Assembly (NCBI GenBank): GCA_028681135.1 | Contig: JAQUJC010000012.1 | Coordinates: 1-55,649 of the forward strand | Direction: 5' to 3' | DNA: 55,649 bases | Source: Kiritimatiellia bacterium | GTDB taxonomy: Bacteria > Verrucomicrobiota > Kiritimatiellia > CAIQIC01 > Lenti-01 | In this document: positions 42,601-50,493 of the stretch, one piece after another | Layout: every line of letters begins with the position of its first letter | Position numbering within the stretch: position 1 is the first letter of the stretch | Program-made: the position numbers and the translations under genes | Notes under the pieces: model-generated | Told to the model about the DNA's origin: nothing | Database searches by the model: none | What the model saw: only the letters and a program-made list of their open reading frames with translations

Positions 42601-44111
42601 TGCGTGGCCAGTCGCCGCGGAAACTGGCTGAGCGGATCGCCCACCGTGTAGACGTGCTCGGCGGGAAACGGGCCGTCGCCGAATTCGGTGCCGCTGCCAT
42701 CGCGCGCGCCCAGCGTCCAGTAAGGCGCATTTGTCCGGATGTCCAGCGCCTCGCCGCGCGCCGTTCCCCAGTTACGGGCCACGTAGCGGTACTGATCGAT
42801 TTCGATCCACCCCGGGCCGCTCGCGCCCAACTCGAACACCGAGAGCGTGTTGGTCAGCAGCAGGACGGCATCGTTTGTCAACGCCCGGAACCGCCAGCCG
42901 GCCACCGCCGCCTCGACGTGGGCCGGATACTGCACGGCATTGGTGTCGCCGCCGGGATAACCGTAGGCATACAACTTGGGATACACCAGCGGGGGCAGGC
43001 CCAGGTTTTCGGTCACGGTTTGCTGTGCGTCCGCCAGCAGGTCGGCATGCAGATCGTCTAGCGTTTCCGACATAGCCGTGGAGCCGGTCAGGTTCACGGT
43101 GTCCACATGCAGATTCACCTCCGCGTCGGCCCCCTCTTCCCCGGCCGTGCCGATGTAGCGCACCGAGACTGTCACGTCCTCGATCTCGCCCGAGCCATCC
43201 GTCTCCCGCCAGAAGCGGACATCATCAAAGCAGACATCGACATCGATCTCGCCGGCGGCCCCGTCGCCGCAGATCATGCAGCGGAACACGTAGTCGGCGG
43301 TAGTGGTGATGGTGGCGAAAAAGGACAGCTCCACCCAGCCGCTCTCGGTGACGTCGGCGGAGAGCACGTCCTCCCAGTTGTCCGGCCCGCCCTCCTGCTC
43401 GAGCTTGATGCCGGCCACCGCCCAGCCGGCGGCATCCGTCTTCTGCAGGTTCGCCACGTTGATTCGCGCGCGGGCCTGGACAGTGTCGCCAGCCTGCAGA
43501 GCGAACACCTGGAACGCCTGGTTCCAGCTCCAGCCGGTCCAGGTCCCTTCCATGCGCAGCGCATAGTCGCCCCGGTAACGCACATCGCGCGAGAGTGTCG
43601 CCGTCAGGTCGTCCGTTCCCACGGTCCACGGCTCGATCCGGCCGGCCTCGAATCCGCTGTTGGCGGCGCCGGTGTACTGCCCCTGCAGATCAAACCGCTT
43701 CCAGCCGTCGTGCACCGCCGACCAGACCTGGGTGGCGGCCACGCCGGGCGGACCCGACAGGCGGGCTTCGACAACCCCCTCGCCCAGCGGGGACGCATAC
43801 GATGCGGCATCCCAACGGACGAACCCGATCGCGCGCACGCTGTCGCCGGCCGCCATCGGCACGGTCTGCGCCAATCCGTTGGTGATCCACTCCGCCCCCG
43901 AGTGGGTGCCCGAGATGTGCGCGGCGGCATTGCGGTTATAGGTGTCGTTCGTCAATGACGCGACAGACAGGGGCCCGGCCTGCACGTCCCATCCGCTCAA
44001 GTCCCCGGTCTCGAAATCGGAATTCCGCAGCACAGCGGCTCCGGCGGGCATCCCCGCGGACAGGAGCAGCGAAACGATTGTGAGACCATGCGTTAGCAGC
44101 GTTATCTTCAT
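39699..44111 (-). CDS. Giant secreted protein of the glycan locus
   Basis: The 1,470-residue protein has the signal peptide MKITLLTHGLTIVSLLLSAGMPAGA and AGGA 10 bases upstream. Two CBM-like modules come first (NSDFETGDLSGWDVQ near residue 27; NSGFEAGRIEPWTV near 157). A large central region of unknown family follows, with many Trp/Tyr/His residues (VFPENLGEFDRTLDKHF, GRGDGNWNWNAYEEYL, GHDHDTIKIRKADGEW, HRTLGALRSNDAVY) and looks enzymatic or glycan-binding. It ends with TSP3-like calcium loops (DMDNDGLPDAWEIEF, DGDGDEDRFTNREEW) and a C-terminal module YTLHYCTNLLDAVPW...RAYRLLLEW. It is the third gene of the symporter/GH144 operon. Its function is not established. Confidence 0.72.
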   Translation of the reverse strand: MKITLLTHGLTIVSLLLSAGMPAGAAVLRNSDFETGDLSGWDVQAGPLSVASLTNDTYNRNAAAHISGTHSGAEWITNGLAQTVPMAAGDSVRAIGFVRWDAASYASPLGEGVVEARLSGPPGVAATQVWSAVHDGWKRFDLQGQYTGAANSGFEAGRIEPWTVGTDDLTATLSRDVRYRGDYALRMEGTWTGWSWNQAFQVFALQAGDTVQARARINVANLQKTDAAGWAVAGIKLEQEGGPDNWEDVLSADVTESGWVELSFFATITTTADYVFRCMICGDGAAGEIDVDVCFDDVRFWRETDGSGEIEDVTVSVRYIGTAGEEGADAEVNLHVDTVNLTGSTAMSETLDDLHADLLADAQQTVTENLGLPPLVYPKLYAYGYPGGDTNAVQYPAHVEAAVAGWRFRALTNDAVLLLTNTLSVFELGASGPGWIEIDQYRYVARNWGTARGEALDIRTNAPYWTLGARDGSGTEFGDGPFPAEHVYTVGDPLSQFPRRLATHYDGVWPTRLHVVFPENLGEFDRTLDKHFVLTAVTTNGAADNVKALKIGLATDDPGNTNLVFESFEIHMGWAPEEESYGMVDYPNVTYQGHNEVFLRAGYLHGLVDREGWFAQPVARGSATIEPIALYGRGDGNWNWNAYEEYLYAWPNAGAGVRSLFDPDETSRLPGPASYHVGFKVGHQYGTNIYGEPNFPGLIEIRGNGYFRMTDYDGVMGGSLRPVSADIFGIHQYAEDSPLMPEGYLALMSRTTPEDGTDDSYMRMFLPVRSKTNEWFTGVVQTDAFFAPEQVADAGVYIEMETDLVANKALVLEEHGPLNVFAQVNMFWRGGAGINEGFEGHDHDTIKIRKADGEWITHRSINPPTNVHHRTLGALRSNDAVYILQQDRGADSYGFATEAPYRRVSHFEFTILDDGGRDLQLDVFEQNTISEINDNVVVACAVNESLARGEQVHTRVRYRSTYAPGVVIRSPAAADGGDNWGADTYRIEVEATDGHDEPLDVSLYYGNGRADGWIPIHPGTPLAVPTNTHRVEYDWDVSAVPPGAYYIRAEARRAAGGKTGFDVSAARLQVGPTRGLPGNAENAYWSTTVPVDVSGHDVVQFNVAMAENGDRLRLWAADADGVTNSVALTSVVARVVSLAQTVAVPWSAFPGIDRTRLVRVGFTADAAGPPQVAGMRSMIEPLVARVRFVEPPLADGEGLPHYNPGEDVVQEITIENRMASARVGVNIQVVQEYGETTWWLDQSPHMAEHWSERNHKGDRLGGDFEQVWTNRTIPASGSVVLTNIYRLPEGRLIDHTRFAIPSSEDWFIGRNLDARAQVRLVIRTADGDNVLEHGQVGSYSMDDDFDMDNDGLPDAWEIEFSGSPAGLHPDGDGDEDRFTNREEWAVGTDPTDPLSFFALASGYDPGGTVLTWFGMLGRTYTLHYCTNLLDAVPWQVLPGGAQIPGEGESIQIIDPVPNLGFRAYRLLLEW

Positions 44112-44125
44112 GGCTTGTTCCTGAT

Positions 44126-45997
44126 TCAGTGTGGTGGTGGCATGCCCTTGCGGACGATCTCGATGCCACGGCGAATCTCCGGAACACGCATGCCGATCTT
44201 CCAGCACAGGCCGGTCTTGTGGTTTTCAATCATGGGCGCCACCGGGCCCACACTGATGGCGATATATTTGTCACTGTACCAGCCGCGCTTGAGATTCATC
44301 CCGTCGCGGAATCCGAACGGCCCCCAGAACGCCCGGGCATGGCGCAGATACAGGTTTTCGAGGCAGACATTTGCCTCCTCCGGCGCATACGGCCACGAGG
44401 CCAGGAAGGCCGATGCCGTGATCGTGCCGTTGTCCCGGCCCGGATACTGCACGCCGTAGCCGTCCGGATTCAGTCCCGCCGTCATGCCCCAGATGCCCCC
44501 GCCCAGCTCCGGGCGGTGCCGCTCGGCCCAGCGAATCTGCGCCTGACAAAAATCCTGAAAATGCTCGAAGTAGTTCTTCGATCCGTGGCGGAACACCGAC
44601 GGATGCATCCCCAGGTAGGAGTAATGCGTGTAGAACAGCGGCGGACCGTCGGATTCGCGCCCCAGTTCCATCTCAACGCCCAGCTTCGTCCGCCGGTGTC
44701 CGTAGCCCGGATGAATCCAGCCCTTGAAATAGGAAACCGGCTCGATCGGATGCGTGGGCGAGGCCAGCGCCAGGATGTAGGTCATCTGCGCTTCGGTGAA
44801 GCCGGTGATTTCCAGATCGATGGCGAATTTGTGTTTTGGCGACCAGTGCCACAGCAGGGGACGCCGCCCATCGGGTCGCTTCTTCACGAAAAAGTCCCAT
44901 TGCGCATCCCGGTAGAGCCGGTCGGCGATGTCCCGGATGGCGGCGGCCGTTGCCGACGGATCGTCCTTCACGTACTCACGAAAAAACAGCGCCCCCGACA
45001 GCAGAAAGGCCGTCTCGACGGTGTCCGCGCCGTCATCCTTTTTCCCAAACGGTATAGTCTTGCCGGTTTCCCCGTGCAGCCAGTGCGGAAACATACCCTT
45101 GAAACGATCGGCTTTCTCCTCCAAAAACACCAGCGATTGGTGGGCGCTGGCGATTCCTTCGTCGCGGGAAATCCAGTCGTTTTCAATGCCTACGGCCAAA
45201 TTGAAGAACATCATGCCGGCCGCTGCCACCGAACACATGTTGCGGTTCCAGCCGCCGATGCCTTCGCGCGGCAATCCCGACACCGGATGACGGTAGTTCC
45301 AGAAATAGCGGAAACTGACGCGCTGAATTTCCTCAACCAAGTCGCTGTCGGGCAGCGGGCGGGCTTTTCCGGTGACGGTCTGCGACCACGGCGAGACCTC
45401 GATCACCGCCTTCTGCTTGTCGATCGCCACCATGCGCACCCGGTAATCCACGGCGCGTCCCGGCTCGGTGAAGCAACTGAGCGCGGGCACGTCGAGGAAC
45501 CCGTCGTGGGCCCGGGCAAAACCCTCGCCCTCGTCCGCCTCCACCTCGAACACCCAGTCCTTGCGGTTGTGCCAGTCGGGCGGCTCGGTCCAGTAGAGAT
45601 CAACGCGCTCGGCACCGGCCTGGGCGTCGAGCCCAACCACGGCTGGCAGGCGCGCGGTCGGCTCGGCGGCGGCTTCGGCTGTAGGCTCCGCGGCAGCCGA
45701 CGGCGCAGCCACGGCCAGCGGCTCGAACGACTGCGTCGCCGGCGCCGGTCGTTCGGCGCAACCCGTCCAGAGGGTCAAGGCTGCCAGCAATAGCAGGCGT
45801 TTGATGGAGTCCTGTAAAAACGAGTTGCGATGGCGGTTCGTGCGGGCTCCGCCACCTTGTGTGGCGGGGGAGCCAACGTGTGCCTCCCACGATACAAGGT
45901 CGTGGGGCGGCTCGATCCGCATGCCGTCACTCACCTGCGCACGACTCGACAGTCCAGCCGCGGAATCGGAAAACCAGCGAACGGGGATTGGCTTCAT
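44126..45997 (-). CDS. GH144/glycoamylase-domain lipoprotein (endo-beta-1,2-glucanase-like)
   Basis: The 623-residue protein has a lipobox LLLLAALTLWTGC, an Ala/Glu/Pro linker, a small fibronectin-like domain (VDLYWTEPPDW) and a C-terminal (alpha/alpha)6 domain. That domain has GGWNRNMCSVAAAGMMFFNLAVGI, KKDDGADTVETAFLLSG, LEITGFTEAQMTYIL, YTHYSYLGMHP and WGPFGFRDGMNL, which match the PF10091 glycoamylase domain that defines GH144 endo-beta-1,2-glucanases. The N-terminus before the lipobox is about 70 residues and partly encoded by hairpin DNA (GGCTCCGCCAC/GTGGCGGGGGAGCC), so the true start is uncertain. The ATG overlaps the symporter stop (ATGA). Confidence 0.78.
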   Translation of the reverse strand: MKPIPVRWFSDSAAGLSSRAQVSDGMRIEPPHDLVSWEAHVGSPATQGGGARTNRHRNSFLQDSIKRLLLLAALTLWTGCAERPAPATQSFEPLAVAAPSAAAEPTAEAAAEPTARLPAVVGLDAQAGAERVDLYWTEPPDWHNRKDWVFEVEADEGEGFARAHDGFLDVPALSCFTEPGRAVDYRVRMVAIDKQKAVIEVSPWSQTVTGKARPLPDSDLVEEIQRVSFRYFWNYRHPVSGLPREGIGGWNRNMCSVAAAGMMFFNLAVGIENDWISRDEGIASAHQSLVFLEEKADRFKGMFPHWLHGETGKTIPFGKKDDGADTVETAFLLSGALFFREYVKDDPSATAAAIRDIADRLYRDAQWDFFVKKRPDGRRPLLWHWSPKHKFAIDLEITGFTEAQMTYILALASPTHPIEPVSYFKGWIHPGYGHRRTKLGVEMELGRESDGPPLFYTHYSYLGMHPSVFRHGSKNYFEHFQDFCQAQIRWAERHRPELGGGIWGMTAGLNPDGYGVQYPGRDNGTITASAFLASWPYAPEEANVCLENLYLRHARAFWGPFGFRDGMNLKRGWYSDKYIAISVGPVAPMIENHKTGLCWKIGMRVPEIRRGIEIVRKGMPPPH

Positions 45998-47430
45998 GGG
46001 GTTTCTCCTTCGTGAGCTGAATCCGCCTGTGCCCGGCGTTCCTCCAGCTTCTCCTTGTTCTCGTAAGCGACGTCCTCGGTCAGCGGATAGCGGATCATGA
46101 ATACCAGGCCGCCGGCGCACAGCAGCGTCGGGATGGCGATTTCATAGGTCCGCAGCCAGAAGAGCGTGAAGGACGTCTGCGCCGCCACCGCGTGGTCGAA
46201 GCGCGTGGCCACCAGTAGCACACCAGCGATCAGCAGGGCGCTGGAGCCCGCAAACTTGAGCCACCAGCTATACATCGACGAAAAACAGCCCTCGCGCCGA
46301 AGCCCGTGGACCAGTTCATCCTCGTTGCAGACATCCGCCACCATCGCCGGGCCCATGGTGTACATCATCAGCATACCGGAGGAAATCAGGACCGTGGGAA
46401 TGATTGTCAGCAACGGATAGACCGGATTGTAGCAGACCACCTTCAGCAGGTTGCCGATCATCATCAGGATGACCGCCAGCCGCACCGTGCTGGCCTTGCC
46501 GAAGCGCCGGCTCCACCATGTCATCGGAAATACCGCGATCAGCGCCGTGATGGCCCAGGCCGTCCCGTTGATGCCCATCACCGTGCTCGCGGCTGAACGC
46601 GCCCCGCCGAAGACGTAATATATGATGATGTAGTTGGCGAAGCCATTGACGAAGCTATAGCCGGCGGTGACCAGGAACACGCAGGCCAGTAAGCGCAGGA
46701 AGGTGCGGCTCTGCATCACGTCTTTCAGCGTGGACCAGAGTTTCAGACGGGGCTGCTGCTTGATTTCCCCATAGTAGCGTTCCTGGCATTTGATCCCGCA
46801 GAATACGGCCATCGCCATGATCAGAATCCCAACACCGGACCCCACATACTTCATGCCGACGACTTCATTGGCGAAGATCGATTCGCGCCGCGCCAGCCAG
46901 TACATCCACGGGGTCAGCACGGCGAAAATATTACCAATGAAGGACGCATAGGCGAACAGGCGGGTGCGTTCGTGATAGTCCCGGGTCATCTCGAACCCCA
47001 GCGCCTGCAACGGCACGGTGTAGATGGTCACCGCGGTGAAGAACAGCATCGTCGAGGCCAGGTAGAACAGCAGGATGCCCATGGGCCCCAGGTCCGGCGA
47101 CACGTGCCAGATCGCGCCAAAACATACGCCCGTTGCCAGGCCCCCCAACAGCACGTACGGTTTGCGCCGCCCCCAGCGCGTGCGGGTGTTGTCGGACAAA
47201 TAGCCCGCCAGCGGATCCGACACCGCATCCCAGAACCGCGGAATCATTTGCGCCGCCCCCAGCAGGATCGGGTTGATCCCCAGCCCGATGTTGAAAATCA
47301 GGTTGGTTAGCTGCGCCAGCGCGTTGCCAAACGCAATCGGTGTGGCCATGCCCAGTCCAAACGCGACTTTCTGCAAGAGCGGAACCCGATCCCGGGGATC
47401 CGTGGTATGGTGATGACGTGATGGGGTCAT
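45994..47430 (-). CDS. GPH-family glycoside:cation symporter
   Basis: The 478-residue, twelve-helix major-facilitator transporter belongs to the glycoside-pentoside-hexuronide group (MelB-like). Markers are an N-terminal KVAFGLGM..., the loop [48 protein letters not shown], and the [19 protein letters not shown] motif late in the protein. Its gene is first in an operon with the GH144-like lipoprotein and the giant secreted protein, so it probably imports the released gluco-oligosaccharides. The ATG at 47430 is chosen because the upstream extension has no membrane or family features. A LacI-type operator lies about 60 bases upstream. Confidence 0.92.
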   Translation of the reverse strand: MTPSRHHHTTDPRDRVPLLQKVAFGLGMATPIAFGNALAQLTNLIFNIGLGINPILLGAAQMIPRFWDAVSDPLAGYLSDNTRTRWGRRKPYVLLGGLATGVCFGAIWHVSPDLGPMGILLFYLASTMLFFTAVTIYTVPLQALGFEMTRDYHERTRLFAYASFIGNIFAVLTPWMYWLARRESIFANEVVGMKYVGSGVGILIMAMAVFCGIKCQERYYGEIKQQPRLKLWSTLKDVMQSRTFLRLLACVFLVTAGYSFVNGFANYIIIYYVFGGARSAASTVMGINGTAWAITALIAVFPMTWWSRRFGKASTVRLAVILMMIGNLLKVVCYNPVYPLLTIIPTVLISSGMLMMYTMGPAMVADVCNEDELVHGLRREGCFSSMYSWWLKFAGSSALLIAGVLLVATRFDHAVAAQTSFTLFWLRTYEIAIPTLLCAGGLVFMIRYPLTEDVAYENKEKLEERRAQADSAHEGETP

Positions 47431-47490
47431 GCAGGCCTTTCCGGCCCAAAAACAATGGGCCACAATGCAATTTTTTGCTCGACATCCATA

Positions 47491-47506
47491 ATGTATACGT
47501 TTACAT
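47491..47506. promoter_or_regulatory. LacI-family operator, copy 3
   Basis: ATGTATACGTTTACAT differs at two central-left positions from the two other operators. It sits between the divergent symporter operon and the H-X9-DG prepilin gene, 11 bases before the prepilin ATG, so it could repress either or both. Promoter elements on each strand are not clear enough to name. Confidence 0.75.
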
Positions 47507-47516
47507 TGGGGCAATT

Positions 47517-48164
47517 ATGGAACCTATGCAACACCAAAATCACAAAACCGGTCACGTTTCCCGGCTCCGCCCGCCCCCCGGAATTCACACCGGCTTCACC
47601 CTGATAGAACTGCTGGTGGTCATTGCCATTCTCGCGATGCTCTTTGCCATTCTGCTTCCCGTTTCGCTGCGCGCGATCGAAGCGGCCCGGCGCACCCGGT
47701 GCGCCACCAACCTCCGCCAGATTGCCCTGGGCCTGCACGCCTATCTCGAAGATCACCAGGGAACCTTTCCCGATATCGAGTGGTACCGCCAGTACGAGCA
47801 ATGTGAACTTCTGTATCCCTACCTGCCCGATCCCGCGGTCTACATCTGCCCAACGGCCCGGCGGGACGGCTCCGGCGGCGATAACTGGCCGGAAAACTAC
47901 GCCACCGAAATCGACGGCAAGTCCTTCTGCACCGATTACAAAATGAATGATTCCATGTACGCGCGGAATGTCTGCGTCGCCGCGCTAGCGGATCCGTCCC
48001 GGTTCGTCCTCGCCTGCGATCTCGACTGGACGCCGGTTCTGCGCCACGGGGGCCGGGGCAACTTCGTATTTTTCGACGGGCACGTCGAGGCCCTTACCAA
48101 AGCGGAGAGCGAGGCACCTGACCACCGGGGCAATGCACCGTGGTACGATTGGGGTACCCGGTAG
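47517..48164 (+). CDS. H-X9-DG prepilin-type secreted protein
   Basis: The 215-residue protein has a leader ending PPPGIHTG, cleaved before [50 protein letters not shown]. The C-terminus has [18 protein letters not shown], the H-X9-DG signature of the prepilin-like proteins abundant in Planctomycetes and Verrucomicrobiota. ICPTARRDG with Cys is also typical. GGGGCAAT lies just before the ATG, much like the GGAGGCAAT before the discoidin-protein gene. Its position under a glycan-locus operator suggests a role in surface capture or secretion, which is inferred. Confidence 0.87.
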   Translation: MEPMQHQNHKTGHVSRLRPPPGIHTGFTLIELLVVIAILAMLFAILLPVSLRAIEAARRTRCATNLRQIALGLHAYLEDHQGTFPDIEWYRQYEQCELLYPYLPDPAVYICPTARRDGSGGDNWPENYATEIDGKSFCTDYKMNDSMYARNVCVAALADPSRFVLACDLDWTPVLRHGGRGNFVFFDGHVEALTKAESEAPDHRGNAPWYDWGTR

Positions 48165-48211
48165 ATTCCCCCGCACCCCCGAATAGACGTTTCAGACGGG
48201 GCGGCGGCCAA

Positions 48212-48964
48212 CTAGAAAAACGCCGGATACAGCCCCAGTGCCGCACCGATAGCAAGTTCCAGCCCGATCCGCGTCTTGCGGCCCGCCGCCGGGCGCCGGT
48301 AAAATTCTTCCAGCAGAAACGGCAGCCGCATCGGCAGATAAAGAAACAGGAACAGGCCCGCCAGAACCGGCAGCAGGACCAGTTTCTCCCATCCCCCAAT
48401 GTTGGACAGGGCCTCTATATCCACGATGGCCTCCCACCAGGCCGTATAGGCCACGCACCCGTAGGCCAGCAGGAACAGATCGCTCAGATGTTCTTTCACG
48501 TGTCCGGGGGCTTCACGGGCGCGGCTCTGGCCACCGGCGACAAACAGTCCAACAAACTCCTTCAGAATCAGCGCCATAATCACGATGCCCCACCAGGTGC
48601 CAGCGTCGTGCGCGCCGATGCCAACCGCTCCCCAGGCATCCAACGCCAGCATGCCAAGAATCACCGTCACAATCATGTGGGCAATGGCGGTTGCCGACCC
48701 AAACGCCACCATGGCGCCCTCCGGTCGAAATCCATCATCATCGTTGCGCCGCCGCAAAAACTGTAGCTTCCAGCGCAGTCCGAAAGGCTCCAACAGCAGG
48801 ACCGCCAGCAGCAGCACGCCGGGCCAATAGACCGGCTGGGCATCTGCCAGTGCTGCTTTCAGCGCCCGGGCCAGCGGTGGCGCCGCCAGCAGAGCATAAA
48901 GGTAGAAGGCCAGCGACACCCCCTGGCAGATATATTTGTCCCGAATGCCGCATGCCGCTGTCAT
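48212..48964 (-). CDS. Polytopic membrane protein of unknown function
   Basis: The 250-residue protein has about six hydrophobic helices: VSLAFYLYALLAAPPLA, GVLLLAVLLLEPFG, AIAHMIVTVILGMLALDAW, WWGIVIMALILKEFVGLFVAG, LFLLAYGCVAYTAWW, and LVLLPVLAGLFLFLYLPMRLPFLLEEF. The cytosolic loop has the acidic RRRNDDDG. I do not recognise the family. The start at MTAACGIRDKY is chosen because the upstream extension is Arg-rich and antisense to two real genes. It converges with the prepilin gene 47 bases away. Confidence 0.7.
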   Translation of the reverse strand: MTAACGIRDKYICQGVSLAFYLYALLAAPPLARALKAALADAQPVYWPGVLLLAVLLLEPFGLRWKLQFLRRRNDDDGFRPEGAMVAFGSATAIAHMIVTVILGMLALDAWGAVGIGAHDAGTWWGIVIMALILKEFVGLFVAGGQSRAREAPGHVKEHLSDLFLLAYGCVAYTAWWEAIVDIEALSNIGGWEKLVLLPVLAGLFLFLYLPMRLPFLLEEFYRRPAAGRKTRIGLELAIGAALGLYPAFF

Positions 48965-49090
48965 GCTTCGCGTATACCATGGGCTCGCCTGCGGGACCAA
49001 GGTCCTTTTGCGTTGCCTGTCTCCGCCGCGTGTCTCCGCCGCGTGACTCCACAGTTGCCATCGGGGGGAGGGGCAGGATAGAGTCTGGGC

Positions 49091-49351
49091 ATGAGTCCCG
49101 CTCTCAAACGCATGGTCTGGTTGCTCAATAGCGCCGGGTTTGCCTTTTATCTGGCGTGGCTGGCAACCATGGGGGATCGCCAGATTCTGCGTGAGCAGGA
49201 TGGCATTGTGTATTTCCTGCCGGTCATTCCCTTTTTCTTTGTCTATATGCTCTTGCTCGAGCCCAAACCCAAGCCGCAGGCGCCAAAAGAGACGCCCCCC
49301 GCTCCGCCGACGTCCGATCCCTCTCGGCCCCCCGCCTCCCCACCGCCATGA
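49091..49351 (+). CDS. Small two-helix membrane protein
   Basis: The 86-residue protein has helices MVWLLNSAGFAFYLAWLAT and GIVYFLPVIPFFFVYMLLL and a Pro-rich cytosolic tail. The stop overlaps the following cation-efflux gene (ATGA), so the two are co-translated. A GAGGGG lies some distance upstream. No family is recognised. Confidence 0.65.
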   Translation: MSPALKRMVWLLNSAGFAFYLAWLATMGDRQILREQDGIVYFLPVIPFFFVYMLLLEPKPKPQAPKETPPAPPTSDPSRPPASPPP

Positions 49352-50226
49352 CACCCGAGCGCCGCGTCACCCATCTGTCCATCTGGACCAATGTGGCCCT
49401 CGCCATCATCAAACTCGTGGCGGGCATTGTGGGGCACTCCCAGGCGCTGATCGCCGACGCGATGCACTCGCTCTCGGATTTTGCAACGGATATTGCGGTC
49501 TTGGTCGGCTTGCGACTTTCCGCCAAGCCCCGTGACGATGACCACGCCTATGGCCACGGCAAATACGAAACGCTGGTCGCGGCCATCATCGGCCTAGCGC
49601 TGGGGGCCGTGGCCCTGAAAATTAGCTCGCTGGCCATTCAGCAGATATTTGCGGCGCTGCGCGGCAACCCCATCCCCGCGCCGGCCATCTATGCTTTCTG
49701 GGCGGCCCTGGCATCCCTCGTCGTGAAGGAAGGGCTCTATCATCTTACAATGAGGGTGGCCCGCACCAGCGGCAGCTCCTCGCTGGTTGCCAACGCGTGG
49801 CATCACCGCTCCGATGCCCTGTCGTCGCTCGCTACCGCCGGGGGGGTGGGTGCCGCCGCCCTGCTGGGCCGTGAATGGCTCATTCTGGACCCGATCGCGG
49901 CGTTGTTCGTCAGCCTCTTTCTCGTGCGGATCGCCTGGCGAATCCTGTCCCAACAGGTGGGCGAATTGACCGACCGCAGCCTCGAGCCGGACGTCTGCGA
50001 GGAAATTCTGGCGATGGCCCGCCGTATCCCCGGACTGACCGACCCCCACAACTTGCGTACCCGCATGGTCGGACGGCATCCCGTCATCGATTTGCACATC
50101 CGGCTGCCCGCAACTGTATCGCTGCAAGAGGCCCATGACACCGCCACCACCCTGGAGCAAGAGCTACTGAAACGCTTCGGAAAAGAAACCATTGCCAACC
50201 TCCATCTGGAGCCGTATTCTGAATAG
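49348..50226 (+). CDS. Cation diffusion facilitator (CDF) metal transporter
   Basis: The 292-residue CDF protein exports divalent metals (Zn, Fe, Mn or Co) by proton exchange. Metal-site motifs are present: DAMHSLSD in helix 2 and HHRSD in helix 5. Also seen are the typical HGKYETLVA and IADAMHSL context and a C-terminal cytosolic domain with RMVGRHPVIDLHIRLPATVSLQEAHD. FieF/MamM-like subgroup membership is plausible, but the metal cannot be read. It is coupled to the small membrane protein upstream. Confidence 0.94.
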   Translation: MTPERRVTHLSIWTNVALAIIKLVAGIVGHSQALIADAMHSLSDFATDIAVLVGLRLSAKPRDDDHAYGHGKYETLVAAIIGLALGAVALKISSLAIQQIFAALRGNPIPAPAIYAFWAALASLVVKEGLYHLTMRVARTSGSSSLVANAWHHRSDALSSLATAGGVGAAALLGREWLILDPIAALFVSLFLVRIAWRILSQQVGELTDRSLEPDVCEEILAMARRIPGLTDPHNLRTRMVGRHPVIDLHIRLPATVSLQEAHDTATTLEQELLKRFGKETIANLHLEPYSE

Positions 50227-50253
50227 TTATATTTACTGCGAAAGGATTCCTCC

Positions 50254-50493
50254 ATGGAACAAGGATCCAAGACTCTGTTGATCATTTTGGTCGCGGCCCT
50301 GCTAATGGGTGGCCTCGTCATTGCCTTCAATCCCGCCTATCGCCAGGCGTTCGTCTGTCTGCTGCGCGGCGATCCCGCCAGTTCTCCGATTTGGACGTCC
50401 AACCGCGACTATTATCCGGATGTTGCCCTGCCCGCGGCGACCCCGACCGCTGCCGACTCATCCTCCAGGGAGCCCGATCATGACGCAGAATAA
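50254..50493 (+). CDS. Small membrane-anchored protein
   Basis: The 79-residue protein has one N-terminal helix (LLIILVAALLMGGLVIAF) followed by a short polar tail. GAAAGGA lies 10 bases before the ATG. Its last 14 bases overlap the ComEC-like gene, indicating a shared transcript. No family is recognised. Confidence 0.6.
   Translation: MEQGSKTLLIILVAALLMGGLVIAFNPAYRQAFVCLLRGDPASSPIWTSNRDYYPDVALPAATPTAADSSSREPDHDAE

Noticed and set aside
41025..43061. 678-codon plus-strand frame inside the giant secreted-protein gene
   Set aside because: Composition (His/Gly/Asp/Arg-rich, no domains) is typical of antisense frames; the minus-strand gene has a signal peptide, CBM-like and calcium-binding motifs.
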